From Lutibacter citreus (lineage in GTDB: Bacteria; Bacteroidota; Bacteroidia; Flavobacteriales; Flavobacteriaceae): a DNA stretch of 64,000 bases. A program made the position numbers and the translations under genes. This document shows positions 26,324 to 36,913 of the stretch, one piece after another. The stretch is from NCBI RefSeq assembly GCF_003260195.1, contig NZ_QEIH01000010.1, positions 62,001 through 126,000 on the forward strand, given 5' to 3'. The notes under the pieces were generated by a model that saw only the letters and a program-made list of their open reading frames with translations, had not been told where the DNA came from and did not search any database. Position 1 is the stretch's first letter, and every line of letters begins with the position of its first letter.

Positions 26324-28420
26324 ATGAAAATAAGTAAATTAATTATACTAAGCGTTTTAATTTTTGCTAGTTGTAAAAACATTGATAAAAACGAAAAGCG
26401 AAAAGTAATTTCTTTAAATGGAATCTGGCAAATTGAAGAATCTAATTTGTCAGATGAAATACCAGAGAGTTTCTTTAAAAATGTACCTGTCCCTGGATTG
26501 ATTGATTTAGCCACACCCAAAGCCTTTGACAGTATTGGATACCCAACATCCTATAAACGTTATTTTTGGTATAAAAAGGAATTTCAAATTGATGAAGATG
26601 TTCCAGACGTGGCTTTAATAAAACTTTACAAAGCAAAATACACCATGAAAGTTTTTCTAAATGGAAATTTTGTCGGTGAACAAGGCTATAATTTTACGCC
26701 AGCTTTATTTAACATAAAACCCTATTTGAAAAACAAGGGAAAGAATGAATTGTTGGTTAGAATTAGTACTTACGATAATTTGCCTGCAAATGTTGCTGAT
26801 GGACACGATTTTGAAAAGAAACGTTACATTCCTGGGATTTATGATAATGTTGAATTAATTCTTTCTGGAAAAGAATTTATTGAAAACGTACAAATTGTAC
26901 CCAATATTGAAAATAATGAAGTTAGAGTAGTTGCAAAGCTAAAGTCTGAAGCTGAAAATTCAACCCTAAAATATAGGGTGTTAGAATACAAATCAGGTAA
27001 AGAAGTAATATCTGGAGAAACAAGTTCTCACGATTTTAAAGTGAAAATTCCTAATTGTAAACTTTGGTCTCCTGAAAATCCTTTTTTATATACACTAGAA
27101 TTGGAAACGAATTCAGATAAACTTTCAACTCGATTTGGAATGCGTAGTTTTAGACTCGATTCAAAAACAGGCCTAGCTTATTTAAATGGCAAACCTTATT
27201 ATTTGAGAGGTACCAACACTTGTATATTTCGTTTTTTCGAAGATCCTGATAGAAAAGAACTTCCTTGGAATAAAGATTGGGTACGAAATTTACATCAGAA
27301 ATTTAAAACCATGCATTGGAATTCCATTCGTTACTGTATTGGGTTTCCTCCCGAAATTTGGTATGAAATTGCTGATGAGGAAGGTTTCCTTATTCAAGAT
27401 GAGTTTCCAATATGGTATGGGAAATGGAACCAGATAAATAAATTGGGAAGAGATCTTACCCAACTTCATCTTGAATATGAACAGTGGATGAAAGATCGTT
27501 GGAATCATCCCTGTGTAGTTATATGGGATGCTCAAAATGAAACTCGAACTGAACATACTGGGAACGCAATTAATAAAGTACGGCACCTTGATTTATCCAA
27601 TCGTCCATGGGACAATGGTTGGTCAACTCCAATGCATAAAAACGATGTTCAAGAAGTACACCCTTATTTGTATAATAAATTTCATAAAAAGAATGCAGAA
27701 TTGCCTAAAAATTTGTTGCAGTTCGCCCTCGATACCGTAAGAATTCCAGATAATGGCCCAAGCGAAATTTCTCCAAAAATGTCGGGTGAGAAATACCCTA
27801 ATCCATATATTATAAATGAATATGCATGGCTATGGATAAACAGAAATGGTACACCAACACGTTTAACAGAACACTTATACCCAAAAGCCTTTGGAAAAAA
27901 GACAGCCCAAGAGCTTTATTATATTTACGCGCGGCATTTTAGTATGAAAACGGAGTATTGGAGAGCACATCGTAAATGTGCTGGAATTATGCATTTTTGT
28001 GCATTAGGATATTCTCGTCCAAATGAACCTAAAGGAGAAACTAGTGATAATTTTATTGATATTAAGAACTTAATTTTTGAACCTACTTTTGAGAAATACA
28101 CGAAGGATGCTTTTTCACCTATTTTACCATTTATTGACTTTTGGGAGCCTACAGTAAAAAAGAATTCAAAAGAAAACATTGAAATCATAATGATTAATGA
28201 TACGTACTCAGATTGGGAAGGAAAACTTAGACTAATGTTGAAAAAAGATGTCAAAATCATTAGCGAAATTTCAAAACAAGTTTCTATAGATGAGCTAGGG
28301 AAAATTAGTGTATCGTTTCCAATTGAATTTGATGTTGAACCAGGAAGTTATTCTTTGGTTACAGAAATAATGTATAAAGGAGAAGAGGTTCAAAGTATTC
28401 GCGAGTTTGAAGTAAAATAA
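26324..28420 (+). CDS. GH2-superfamily glycoside hydrolase, lipoprotein
   Basis: A 698-residue protein when started at the ATG chosen here; a GTG 66 bp upstream would add 22 charged residues in front of the lipoprotein signal (IFASC, Cys17) and is unlikely. Jelly-roll domain about 25-185, Ig-like domain 185-280, TIM barrel 285-620, short C-terminal beta domain. Probable acid/base E406 in WDAQNETRTE and nucleophile E499 in IINEYAWLW. It differs from the two other GH2 proteins in the window and resembles beta-glucuronidase/beta-galactosidase-like PUL enzymes. The substrate is not known. It lies 31 bp before an iduronate-2-sulfatase-like gene. Confidence 0.8.
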   Translation: MKISKLIILSVLIFASCKNIDKNEKRKVISLNGIWQIEESNLSDEIPESFFKNVPVPGLIDLATPKAFDSIGYPTSYKRYFWYKKEFQIDEDVPDVALIKLYKAKYTMKVFLNGNFVGEQGYNFTPALFNIKPYLKNKGKNELLVRISTYDNLPANVADGHDFEKKRYIPGIYDNVELILSGKEFIENVQIVPNIENNEVRVVAKLKSEAENSTLKYRVLEYKSGKEVISGETSSHDFKVKIPNCKLWSPENPFLYTLELETNSDKLSTRFGMRSFRLDSKTGLAYLNGKPYYLRGTNTCIFRFFEDPDRKELPWNKDWVRNLHQKFKTMHWNSIRYCIGFPPEIWYEIADEEGFLIQDEFPIWYGKWNQINKLGRDLTQLHLEYEQWMKDRWNHPCVVIWDAQNETRTEHTGNAINKVRHLDLSNRPWDNGWSTPMHKNDVQEVHPYLYNKFHKKNAELPKNLLQFALDTVRIPDNGPSEISPKMSGEKYPNPYIINEYAWLWINRNGTPTRLTEHLYPKAFGKKTAQELYYIYARHFSMKTEYWRAHRKCAGIMHFCALGYSRPNEPKGETSDNFIDIKNLIFEPTFEKYTKDAFSPILPFIDFWEPTVKKNSKENIEIIMINDTYSDWEGKLRLMLKKDVKIISEISKQVSIDELGKISVSFPIEFDVEPGSYSLVTEIMYKGEEVQSIREFEVK

Positions 28421-28451
28421 TAATATATTAAGTATCTATTAAAAAACAATT

Positions 28452-29924
28452 ATGAATAATCTTTTAAATAATTTTACATACCAAAAAATATACTTGGTAC
28501 AACTCATTCTTTTGCTATTAATTGTTTCTCAATTACAAGCCCAACAACCAAATATTTTATTTATTGCTGCGGATGATTTAAACTGTGATATCAGTCCTTA
28601 CGGTGTTTCACAAGTTAAAACACCCAACCTAGAACGCTTGGCTAAAATGAGTATGCAATTTAATAATGCATATTGTCAGCAACCTTTATGTGGGCCAAGT
28701 AGAGCTAGTTTAATGACGGGAATGCGACCTAATACCATTGGCAGTTTTACGCTGAGTGATAAACTCCGCAGAAGAAAACCTGATGTTGTTACCCTTGGTC
28801 AATTTTTTAAAGAAGCAGGCTATTACTCAGGGAGAGTAGGTAAAATTTATCATTATGGTAATCCGAAAGATATAGGAACTAATGGACATGATGATGAACG
28901 TACTTGGACGGAGAGATTTAATCCAGCAGGAATTGATAAAATTAGAGAAGATGAAATAATTAGTTACGGAAATAATACAAAAGCTGGAAATCGTCAATTA
29001 GGAATCTCAATGGCTTGGTGGAATCCCGAAAGTGAAGATGAAGAACATACGGATGGAATGGTAGCAAGCAAGGCTATTGAAATGATAGAAGCACATAAAG
29101 AAGAACCATTTTTTATTGCAGCAGGTTTTTTCAATCCACATTGCCCTTATGTAGCACCAAAAAAATATTTTGATTTATATGATATTGATAAAATTGAAAT
29201 GCAAGATCTTAAAAAAGCTAAAGCGGCTTTAGAAGATGTTCCTGAAATGGCAACTATGCGAGATACAAAAGCTTGGCCTTATTATTTTGACGGTGTAACT
29301 GTTGAAGAAGCAAAACAGTGTAAACTTGCTTATTATGCCTCAATTTCATTTGTAGATGCACAAATAGGACGCTTGTTAGATACCTTGGAAGAAAACAATT
29401 TAATGGAAAATACTATTGTTGTATTTTGGTCGGATCACGGTTACTTTCTTGGTGAAAAAGGACTTTGGTATAAACGAAAAGCATTTGAACGTTCAGCTAG
29501 AGTTCCTTTATTTGTAAAGGTTCCAAAAGGTCCGGAAGGAGTGAGTTGTAATAAACCTGTAGAGCTGATTGATTTATATCCAACTCTTGTAGATTATTCT
29601 GGTTTTTCAATTTCAAAAGATTTGGAAGGGAAGAGCTTACGTCTTTTATTAGAAAATCCTAAAGCAAAATGGAAAGATTATGCCATTACTCAAGTTCATT
29701 ATAATGTAGATGCTCAAGGTTATTCTATTCGAAATGAAAAGTGGCGTTATACAGAGAGGAATAAAGGTAAAGCAGGAAGAGAACTTTACAATCATGAAAA
29801 TGATCCTGAAGAAATCACCAACCTTGCCAAAAATCCAAGATATTCAAATTTAATAGATTCTTTAAGTCATAAGCTTCAGGTTTATAGTGATACATATAAA
29901 CCTAATTCAAAGAAAAAGAAATGA
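28452..29924 (+). CDS. S1 sulfatase, iduronate-2-sulfatase-like
   Basis: A 490-residue sulfatase of the iduronate-2-sulfatase-like clade. A signal peptide ends near LQA-Q31. Formylglycine site C80-G-P-S-R84; first metal motif AADDLNCD; GKIYH replaces GKWHL, as is typical of this clade, and WSDHGYFLGEKG carries the late metal ligands. A second member is encoded at 37266. In marine PULs members of this clade also desulfate algal galactans, so the family name does not imply iduronate here. The stop overlaps the start of the next gene by 4 bp (ATGA). Confidence 0.92.
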   Translation: MNNLLNNFTYQKIYLVQLILLLLIVSQLQAQQPNILFIAADDLNCDISPYGVSQVKTPNLERLAKMSMQFNNAYCQQPLCGPSRASLMTGMRPNTIGSFTLSDKLRRRKPDVVTLGQFFKEAGYYSGRVGKIYHYGNPKDIGTNGHDDERTWTERFNPAGIDKIREDEIISYGNNTKAGNRQLGISMAWWNPESEDEEHTDGMVASKAIEMIEAHKEEPFFIAAGFFNPHCPYVAPKKYFDLYDIDKIEMQDLKKAKAALEDVPEMATMRDTKAWPYYFDGVTVEEAKQCKLAYYASISFVDAQIGRLLDTLEENNLMENTIVVFWSDHGYFLGEKGLWYKRKAFERSARVPLFVKVPKGPEGVSCNKPVELIDLYPTLVDYSGFSISKDLEGKSLRLLLENPKAKWKDYAITQVHYNVDAQGYSIRNEKWRYTERNKGKAGRELYNHENDPEEITNLAKNPRYSNLIDSLSHKLQVYSDTYKPNSKKKK

Positions 29925-31573
29925 AATTAAAATTTGCCTTATATGCTCTTTTGCTTTCGTTAAGCTTAATGGCCCAGAAAAAAAAGCAGCCTAATTTTTT
30001 AATTATCAGTTGTGAGGATATCAGTCCGTATCTTAGTTTTTACGGAGATAAAACTGCTCATACTCCCAATCTAGATAAGTTAGCTGAAAAAAGTTTGGTA
30101 TTTGATAATGCGTTTGCAACCGTTGGTGTTTGCGCTCCAAGTAGATCATCAATAATAACTGGTATGTATCCTGTTAGTATTGGAACTCATAATATGAGAA
30201 CTGGAGGAGATGTTCAAGGTTGGGGGAATAGAACGTACAAAAGAAGTCCTAAGCGTAAACGTATAGATCAAGAAGGGATTCCTTTTGGTACATATTCGGT
30301 TGTTGCTCCTCCAGAAGTTAAATGTTTTACCACTTTATTGCGTAAAGAAGGATATTTCTGTACAAATAATAAAAAAACAGATTATCAATTTGCAGCACCT
30401 CTATCATCTTGGGATGAAAATGGAGAAACAGCACATTTTAAAAATAGAGATAAAAATCAACCTTTTTGTTCTGTATTTAATTTGGTAGTTACACATGAGT
30501 CTAGAATATGGTTGTTGGCTAAAGATTCACTTAGAGTAAACCCTAAAAAAGTTCCACTACATTCCTATTGGCCAGATAATGATATTGTACGTACAGATAT
30601 GGCTCGTAATTATTCTAATATTGAGATGATGGATTCAGAAGCTGGAAAAATTATACAAGAACTAGAAGACTCAGGAGAGTATGACAATACATATATTTTG
30701 TTTTATAGTGATCACGGAGGACCATTACCAAGAGGAAAGAGAGCTATTTACGATTCAGGTTTAAAAATACCTTTTATGGTTAAGTTACCTAAAAATAAAA
30801 ACAATGGTCGAACAGATGAACTGATATCTGGAGTTGATATAGCACCAACAATATTATCGTTAGCTGATATCAAAGTGCCTGAATATATGCAAGGTCAAGC
30901 ATTTTTGGGTAAACAAAAACAAGTAAATAGAGATTATGTTTTTGGTTCTGCAGATCGCTTTGATGAGGATTATGATAGAATTAGATGTATCCGAGATAAA
31001 GAACATATGTTGGTGTTTAATTATTATTTAAATCAAGCTTCTTATTTGGATTTAGAATATAGAAGAGGATTACCAATGATGCAAAAGATGTTGGAACTTA
31101 GAGATGCAGGAAAGTTAAACAAGATACAAATGCAATGGTTCAACCCTAAAAAAGTTGAAATTGAATTTTATGATGTAAATGAGGATCCGGAGCAAGTGAA
31201 TAACATAGCCAGTGATCCAAAATACAAGAATAAGATTGAAAGCATGCTCGCTGAACTTGCAAGATGGCAAGAAGAAGTAAAAGATAAAGGAAGTATTCCT
31301 GAGGCAACTTTAATAAAAATGCAATGGCCAGATTTTAAGCAACCAATAACAAAAAAACCTGTGATAAAAAAGGTAGGAGGAAAATACCAGGTTAATGTTG
31401 TAACCGAAGGTGCTGACATTGTGTATCGATATAGTAATTCAAACGAGAATATAAAGGAATTAGATCATTGGAATGTATATCAGAAAGAATTAGCGAAAGA
31501 AAAAGGGAAATATCTTCACATTAAAGCATCACGTATAGGCTATGCAGATAGTGAAACTGTGATTATTAAATAA
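29921..31573 (+). CDS. S1 sulfatase, SGSH-like
   Basis: A 550-residue sulfatase. Signal peptide ends near LMA-Q19. Formylglycine site C71-A-P-S-R75; first metal motif SCEDISPY, late motif YSDHGG, and KTDYQF in place of GKWHLG, the same traits as the protein at 19766 although that one has CSTSR. The last 80 residues (from about GGKYQVNVVTEG) form a small additional beta domain resembling chitobiase-type C-terminal repeats, seen in some PUL sulfatases. Translationally coupled to the upstream sulfatase. Substrate unknown. Confidence 0.9.
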   Translation: MKLKFALYALLLSLSLMAQKKKQPNFLIISCEDISPYLSFYGDKTAHTPNLDKLAEKSLVFDNAFATVGVCAPSRSSIITGMYPVSIGTHNMRTGGDVQGWGNRTYKRSPKRKRIDQEGIPFGTYSVVAPPEVKCFTTLLRKEGYFCTNNKKTDYQFAAPLSSWDENGETAHFKNRDKNQPFCSVFNLVVTHESRIWLLAKDSLRVNPKKVPLHSYWPDNDIVRTDMARNYSNIEMMDSEAGKIIQELEDSGEYDNTYILFYSDHGGPLPRGKRAIYDSGLKIPFMVKLPKNKNNGRTDELISGVDIAPTILSLADIKVPEYMQGQAFLGKQKQVNRDYVFGSADRFDEDYDRIRCIRDKEHMLVFNYYLNQASYLDLEYRRGLPMMQKMLELRDAGKLNKIQMQWFNPKKVEIEFYDVNEDPEQVNNIASDPKYKNKIESMLAELARWQEEVKDKGSIPEATLIKMQWPDFKQPITKKPVIKKVGGKYQVNVVTEGADIVYRYSNSNENIKELDHWNVYQKELAKEKGKYLHIKASRIGYADSETVIIK

Positions 31574-31620
31574 TTAAAATTATCCTTTTTAGGATAAGAG
31601 AAATAAAATAAATATTAAAA

Positions 31621-33840
31621 ATGAAAAAAGAAATTCTATTTATATGCTTGATTATGTGTTTATTACAAGCGAAAGCACAAGATAAAAATATTGAACAGCG
31701 AATAGATTCAGTAATGAATCTTATGACTTTAGAAGAAAAAGTTGGACAAATGATACAGATTAATGGTAAAAGTGCCATTACTGGTCCACAAACCTATAAC
31801 TCAGATTTTGAAAAACAATTAAAATCAGGAATGTTAGGTTCCCTTTTAAATGCTGTAGGTGTTGATTATACTAGAGATATACAGCGTATGGCTGTTGAAG
31901 AAACACGCCTAGGTATTCCTTTAATTTTTGGGTTTGATGTAATACATGGTTGGAAAACAATATTACCTATTCCACTTGGAGAAGCTGCATCTTGGGATTT
32001 AGAAGTGATAAAAAAAGGATCCATAATAACAGCTATAAAGGCAGCAGCAGCTGGTCAACATTGGACATTTGCTCCTATGGTAGACATTGCTAGAGATCCT
32101 CGTTGGGGAAGAATAACAGAAGGTTCAGGAGAAGATACATTTTTAGGTTCTAAAATTGCAGCAGCTAGAGTTAGAGGTTTACAAGGAGATAATTTATCTG
32201 CAGACAATACTATTGCAGCTTGTGTAAAACATTTTGCTGCTTATGGAGCTGCAGAAGGTGCAAGAGATTATAATACTGTTGATATGTCTGAACGTACGTT
32301 AAGAGATATATATTTACCACCGTTTAAAGCTGCTTTAGATGCAGGAGCACAAACTTTTATGACTGCTTTTAACGAAATATCAGGTGTGCCAGCAACTGGA
32401 AATAAATTTTTATTAGATCAGGTACTACGTAAAGAATGGGGATTTGATGGTTTTGTAGTTTCTGATCACGGAGCTGTTACTGAAATGATAAAACATGGTT
32501 TTGCTGAAAATGAATATGCAGCTACAATTCTAGGGGCAAATACAGGTTGTGATATGGATATGAGTTCTCAAGCATATTAAACGGAATTAGTAAAAGCAGT
32601 AAAAGCGGGAGATGTAAAAGAAGATAAAGTAAATGCTTCAGTAAGAAGAATTTTAAGAGTGAAATTTAGATTGGGTCTGTTTGATGATCCTTATAAATAT
32701 TGTAATAATAAAAGAGAAATAAATAGAATTCTAACCAAAGAACACAGAGCAATAGCAAGAGAATCTGCTCGTAAATCTTTTGTTTTATTAAAAAATGAGA
32801 ATAATATACTTCCACTAAATAAAAAAACTAAAACTATTGCTGTTATTGGACCGCTTGCAGATTCTGCAGGTGATATGAATGGATCTTGGAGAGCTAAAGG
32901 TGATACTAAAGATGTAATTACTCTATTAGCTGGTATTCAAAATGCAGTTTCATCAACTACAAGAGTATTGTACGAGAAAGGTTGTGAAAAAACAGGAAGT
33001 GATAAAAGTAATTTTAATAAAGCTGTAGAACTTGCAAAACAAGCAGATGTTGTAATTCTTGCCATAGGTGAAAGTGCTTCTGAAACTGGGGGAAATAGAA
33101 GTAAGGCTGCTAGTATTGGAATACCAAGCATACAAATAGAGTTGGCTAAAGAAATTTTAAAGGCTAATAAAAATGTTACTACTATTCTTTTTAACGGTAG
33201 ACCAATTACTATGAAATGGATAGCAGATAATATGCCTTCAGTTTTAGAAGCATGGTTCCCAGGTACTGAGGGAGGTAATGCCTTAGCTGAAGTTATTTTT
33301 GGAGAATACAATCCTTCAGGAAAATTGCCAGCGTCATTTCCAATAGTTGTTGGTCAATGTCCAATTTACTACAACTACAAAAACACAGGACGTCCAATTA
33401 GAAAAGATGATTTTAAATGGCAAACAAAGTATTTAGACGTTCCTAATAAACCATTGTATCCTTTTGGTTACGGACTTAGTTATACCAATTTTGAATATTC
33501 AAATTTAGTAGTAAACAAAAAAGAAGTGAATTTTAATGAAGAATTAGAAATTTCAGTTACACTTAAAAATATTGGGAAATATGATGGAGCAGAAGTGGTT
33601 CAGTTGTATGTAAGAGATTTATTTGGTAGTGTAACACGTCCAGTAAAAGAATTAAAAGGCTTTGAAAAAGTGATGTTAAAATCAGGAGAAGAGAAAATAA
33701 TTACTTTTAAATTGACAAGTGATGATTTAAGATTTCATAATATAGATATGAATTTTGTTGCTGAGCCTGGAGATTTTAAAGTGTTTGTTGGAGGAAATTC
33801 AAATGATGTAATTGAGACTGAGTTTAAATTGTTGAAATAA
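31621..33840 (+). pseudogene. GH3 beta-glycosidase paralogue interrupted by an in-frame TAA
   Basis: A second BglX-like gene, closely similar to the one at 11750 along its whole length. The frame is continuous, but codon 320 (32578-32580) is TAA where the paralogue has Phe319. Both halves stay in the same frame, so one base change explains it. The stop falls after the nucleophile region (SDHGAV) and removes the domain carrying the acid/base and the FnIII domain. In the part after the stop, the residue equal to E490 is Gly (codon GGA at 33091, TGGNRS against TGENRS). Two independent losses of key positions argue for a decayed gene rather than an error in the sequence, but resequencing would settle it. 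TAA excludes selenocysteine and pyrrolysine. Confidence 0.85.
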
Positions 33841-34257
33841 AAATTTTAAAAAGATGAATGTTTCTTACTAAAATCTATTATATGAAAGTAGACTGAACAG
33901 AAACAATTAGCGGGGCTAATAAAAAGCCAGAGAAAGTAAACTATATGACTAGTGATTTTACAAAATGGGAAACCAATTGTAATTCTAGTTTTACAAATGT
34001 GAAGTAGACTTTCAAAAAGAAAATTTAGTAATTCTCTATTTGATATATAGAATATCAAGGTAAGATAGATATGTTTTGTCGAATAAAGAGTAATGCACAC
34101 CCTGAGTTACATATTCTTTACTTAGAAAGACAGAATGTACTGATAATTTAAGTTTCTTCATTGAATCAAAAAGAAGAAAATAAAGGGTGTCTGTTTTTTT
34201 AAACATGTTTTATAATTACGATACGTTTTTTTATGAATTATTAAAATAATTATAGAA
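33841..34257. other. Intergenic gap of 417 bp with a sulfatase remnant
   Basis: Contains the short sulfatase-tail remnant annotated separately (33897-34007). Elsewhere only broken frames and AT-rich sequence are seen, including poly-T runs just before the next gene; no clear promoter or terminator. Confidence 0.6.
33897..34007 (+). pseudogene. Remnant of a sulfatase C terminus
   Basis: A 36-codon frame closed by a TAG reads TETISGANKKPEKVNYM and then TSDFTKWETN. This has the order of a sulfatase tail: compare ETNDISKVYPEKVLELEAKW followed by NTWAKEN in the gene at 3624. No start or upstream sulfatase sequence remains. The resemblance is short and was judged by eye, so chance cannot be excluded. 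Confidence 0.45.
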
Positions 34258-35433
34258 ATGAAGATAAGTTCAATTAAAAAAATAAGTACTGTAGTTTTAT
34301 TGCTTTTGTTGATGATTAGCTGCAAGGAAGAAGTAAAAAAACAAATAAATAATAATTTTGAAAAGAATAAAGAAGCTATTGATTTTTTCTTACCAATGAA
34401 ACCACAAGGAGCATTAGTTTCAAAAGGGACATGGGGAGAGTCAAATGTTTTACCAAGAGATACTATGAATGGTTTGGAGGATACTAAACTAAAAAAATGG
34501 TGTTATTGGGACGGAAGTATTGTTAAAGATGATTCAGGCTTATATCATATGTATGCAAGTAGATGGACTCAGGCTGCTTCACATAGTAAAGGGTGGCATA
34601 TTCATACAAAGGCAGTTCATGCAGTAAGTGAAAATGTAATGGGCCCATATAAAGATCAAGGATTAATTTTTCCAGACTGGAAAGATGGTTTGGCGCATAA
34701 TGTTGTTGCTTTAAGAACACATGATGGAAAATATGCAGTGGTAATAAGTGAAGTTACTCGTGGAGAAATTTTTATAGCAGACAAGCCAGAAGGACCGTTT
34801 AAATTATTGGGAGAAATAAAAACAGATGCAAACGGTTTTGATCCAGGTTTAGCACGCTATGATACAAACAACAAAGGAGCTGTAAAAGCAGGAGTTGTAG
34901 GTCATATGTCTAACGTACAAATTATGTTATGTAATGATGGGAAATATTTATTGATTCCAAGATTTGCAGCTCCAATGATTAGTGAATCTGGTATTCTTGG
35001 GCCCTATAAAATTATGGCAGATAAGATTTATAAGGGTATGGAGGGAGTTCCACAAGAAAAAATGGAAGACCCAACAATTTGGTATAGTGCAGGTATGTAT
35101 CATATGATTGTAAATCATCATGGTGTAGATACTTCTTATCATTTCACATCACCTGACGGTATTCATAATTGGAAAAATAGAGGTGTAGCTTTTAAAAAAG
35201 ATGCAGGAATATTTAAATATACAAATGGGGTTGTAAATGAATGGGCTATGGTACAGCGTATGACAGTTTATGTTGAAAATGGACATCCAACACATTTTTT
35301 GTTTTCAGTGATAGATGTGCATAAAGGAAAAGATAGAGGAGATGATAATCATGGAAGTAAAATTGTTGTTGTTCCTTTTGATGGAGTTGCTTTTGACAAA
35401 TACATGAAAGAATTAGTAGAAAATGAAGAATAA
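34258..35433 (+). CDS. Beta-propeller glycoside hydrolase-like lipoprotein (GH43/GH117-like)
   Basis: A 391-residue lipoprotein (signal ending MISC, Cys22). The body looks like a five-bladed propeller of the GH43/GH117/GH32 superfamily: repeated blades contain YWDGSIVKDDSGLYHMYASR, HAVSENVMGPYKD, MEDPTIWYSAGMYHM and SPDGIHNWKNRG. Acidic residues in the first (WDGS) and fourth (EDP) blades are candidates for catalysis. A second, diverged member is encoded at 46334. I cannot place either in a numbered GH family. In a galactan PUL such a protein might release an anhydro-sugar or terminal galactose from the non-reducing end, but this is inference. Its 3' end overlaps the next sulfatase by 11 bp. 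Confidence 0.6.
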   Translation: MKISSIKKISTVVLLLLLMISCKEEVKKQINNNFEKNKEAIDFFLPMKPQGALVSKGTWGESNVLPRDTMNGLEDTKLKKWCYWDGSIVKDDSGLYHMYASRWTQAASHSKGWHIHTKAVHAVSENVMGPYKDQGLIFPDWKDGLAHNVVALRTHDGKYAVVISEVTRGEIFIADKPEGPFKLLGEIKTDANGFDPGLARYDTNNKGAVKAGVVGHMSNVQIMLCNDGKYLLIPRFAAPMISESGILGPYKIMADKIYKGMEGVPQEKMEDPTIWYSAGMYHMIVNHHGVDTSYHFTSPDGIHNWKNRGVAFKKDAGIFKYTNGVVNEWAMVQRMTVYVENGHPTHFLFSVIDVHKGKDRGDDNHGSKIVVVPFDGVAFDKYMKELVENEE

Positions 35434-36913
35434 ATTTTATTTCAATATGAAAGAAATATCAATAATTTCTATATTTTTATTAAGTTTTTTAGGAAGTAAA
35501 GCTCAAAACTTAGAAGGTAGTAAGCCTAATATTATATTAGTTATGACCGATGATCAAGGGTCAAATTTATCTTATTTGGGGCATCCGTATGTTAAAACAC
35601 CTTATATTGATGCATTTGCAAAAAAAGCACTTCGCCTTAAAGAGTTTCATGTAAGTCCAACTTGTGCACCTACAAGAGCGGCAATAATGAGTGGTCGTCA
35701 TGAATTTAAAAACGGTGTAACTCATACTATTCATGAGCGTGAATTAATGGCGTTATCTACAACAACATTTCCTCAATTACTAAGAACAGCCGGTTATGAA
35801 ACTGGAATTTTTGGAAAATGGCATTTAGGAGATATTGAAGAATATTTGCCTGGAAATAGAGGTTTTAGTGAAACATTAACACATGGTGCAGGAGGTATTG
35901 GGCAATTATATCCTGGTAGTTGTGCTGATTTTCCACCAAATTCATCTTCTAAAAACAGGTATTTTGATAATGTTTTATTGCACAATAAAACAATTGTTCA
36001 AACAAAAGGATATTGTACAGATTTGTTTTTTGATGCAGCTTTAGGATGGATGAAAAAAAACATTCAAGAAAAGAAACCATTTTTTACTTATTTGTCTACC
36101 AATACACCACATTCACCATTAATAGCACCTGACGAAAAGGTTAAAGAACTTAAAAATAAGTTTCCAGATTTAGCAAAACCAATTATAAATCGTTTTGGAA
36201 TGATTGAAAATATTGATGATAATTTTGGACGATTGATGGCTAAACTTGAATTGTGGGGAGCTTTAGAGAATACGTTAATTATTTTTACCACAGATAATGG
36301 AGCACAAGTGAAGGATGGTAAAGAAAAATCACCATGGAATAATAACTTTAAAACAGGAAAAGGATCTCCAGGAGAAGGAGGCACTCACGTTCCTTGTTTT
36401 TGGTACTGGAAGGGTAAATTACAAGAAAATAAAGATGTGAAAGCACTTACAGCACATATAGATTTATATAAAACTTTTTGTGATTTGGCTGGTGTTACGA
36501 TTCCTAATAAGATTCAAAACTTAGATGGAAGATCTTTGTTGCCAATTTTAAAGAATCCAGAAGTTATGTGGCAAGATGATAGGTTGTTATTTATCAATTC
36601 GGGCCGTTGGGAAAAAGGGGAAAAACCAGTTAAAGAAGGTAGGTGGGGTGTACGTTCTCAAAAATGGAGATTGGTTCAAGGTAAATTGTATGATATAGAA
36701 AATGACCCGAAAGAAAAGGTTAATGTTGTTAAAGATTATCCTAAAGTTTTTGAAAACATGGAAAAGGCTTATTCTATTTGGTGGGATGAAACGTTACCAT
36801 TAATGATTAATGAAGACAGAGAGTATGACGGTATTGAGCCACCATTAGTAACACGTTTTAAAAATCAAAAAGCAACTCAAGGAATTCCGAATTGGAGCCC
36901 TTTACCCATTTAA
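35423..36913 (+). CDS. S1 sulfatase, CAPTR type
   Basis: A 496-residue sulfatase. The ATG overlapping the upstream gene gives a signal peptide ending SKA-Q28; a second ATG eight codons later (35447) would give a more conventional signal and is an equally possible start. Formylglycine site C81-A-P-T-R85; metal motifs MTDDQGSN and TTDNGAQ; intact GKWHLG. It shares GYCTDLFF and the HGAGGIGQ region with the sulfatases at 14043, 42377 and 44221, but lacks their extra C-terminal domain. Translational coupling with the propeller protein suggests they act on the same linkage. Confidence 0.9.
   Translation: MKNKFYFNMKEISIISIFLLSFLGSKAQNLEGSKPNIILVMTDDQGSNLSYLGHPYVKTPYIDAFAKKALRLKEFHVSPTCAPTRAAIMSGRHEFKNGVTHTIHERELMALSTTTFPQLLRTAGYETGIFGKWHLGDIEEYLPGNRGFSETLTHGAGGIGQLYPGSCADFPPNSSSKNRYFDNVLLHNKTIVQTKGYCTDLFFDAALGWMKKNIQEKKPFFTYLSTNTPHSPLIAPDEKVKELKNKFPDLAKPIINRFGMIENIDDNFGRLMAKLELWGALENTLIIFTTDNGAQVKDGKEKSPWNNNFKTGKGSPGEGGTHVPCFWYWKGKLQENKDVKALTAHIDLYKTFCDLAGVTIPNKIQNLDGRSLLPILKNPEVMWQDDRLLFINSGRWEKGEKPVKEGRWGVRSQKWRLVQGKLYDIENDPKEKVNVVKDYPKVFENMEKAYSIWWDETLPLMINEDREYDGIEPPLVTRFKNQKATQGIPNWSPLPI

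Noticed and set aside
27925..28260. Minus-strand frame of 111 codons within a GH2 gene
   Set aside because: It is a shadow of the coding strand, as are similar minus-strand frames at 11196-11507 and 32937-33311; no family features and no start context.
32578..32580. Programmed readthrough or recoding of the stop in the GH3 gene
   Set aside because: The codon is TAA, which is not used for selenocysteine or pyrrolysine, and another key residue is lost downstream, so decay is simpler.
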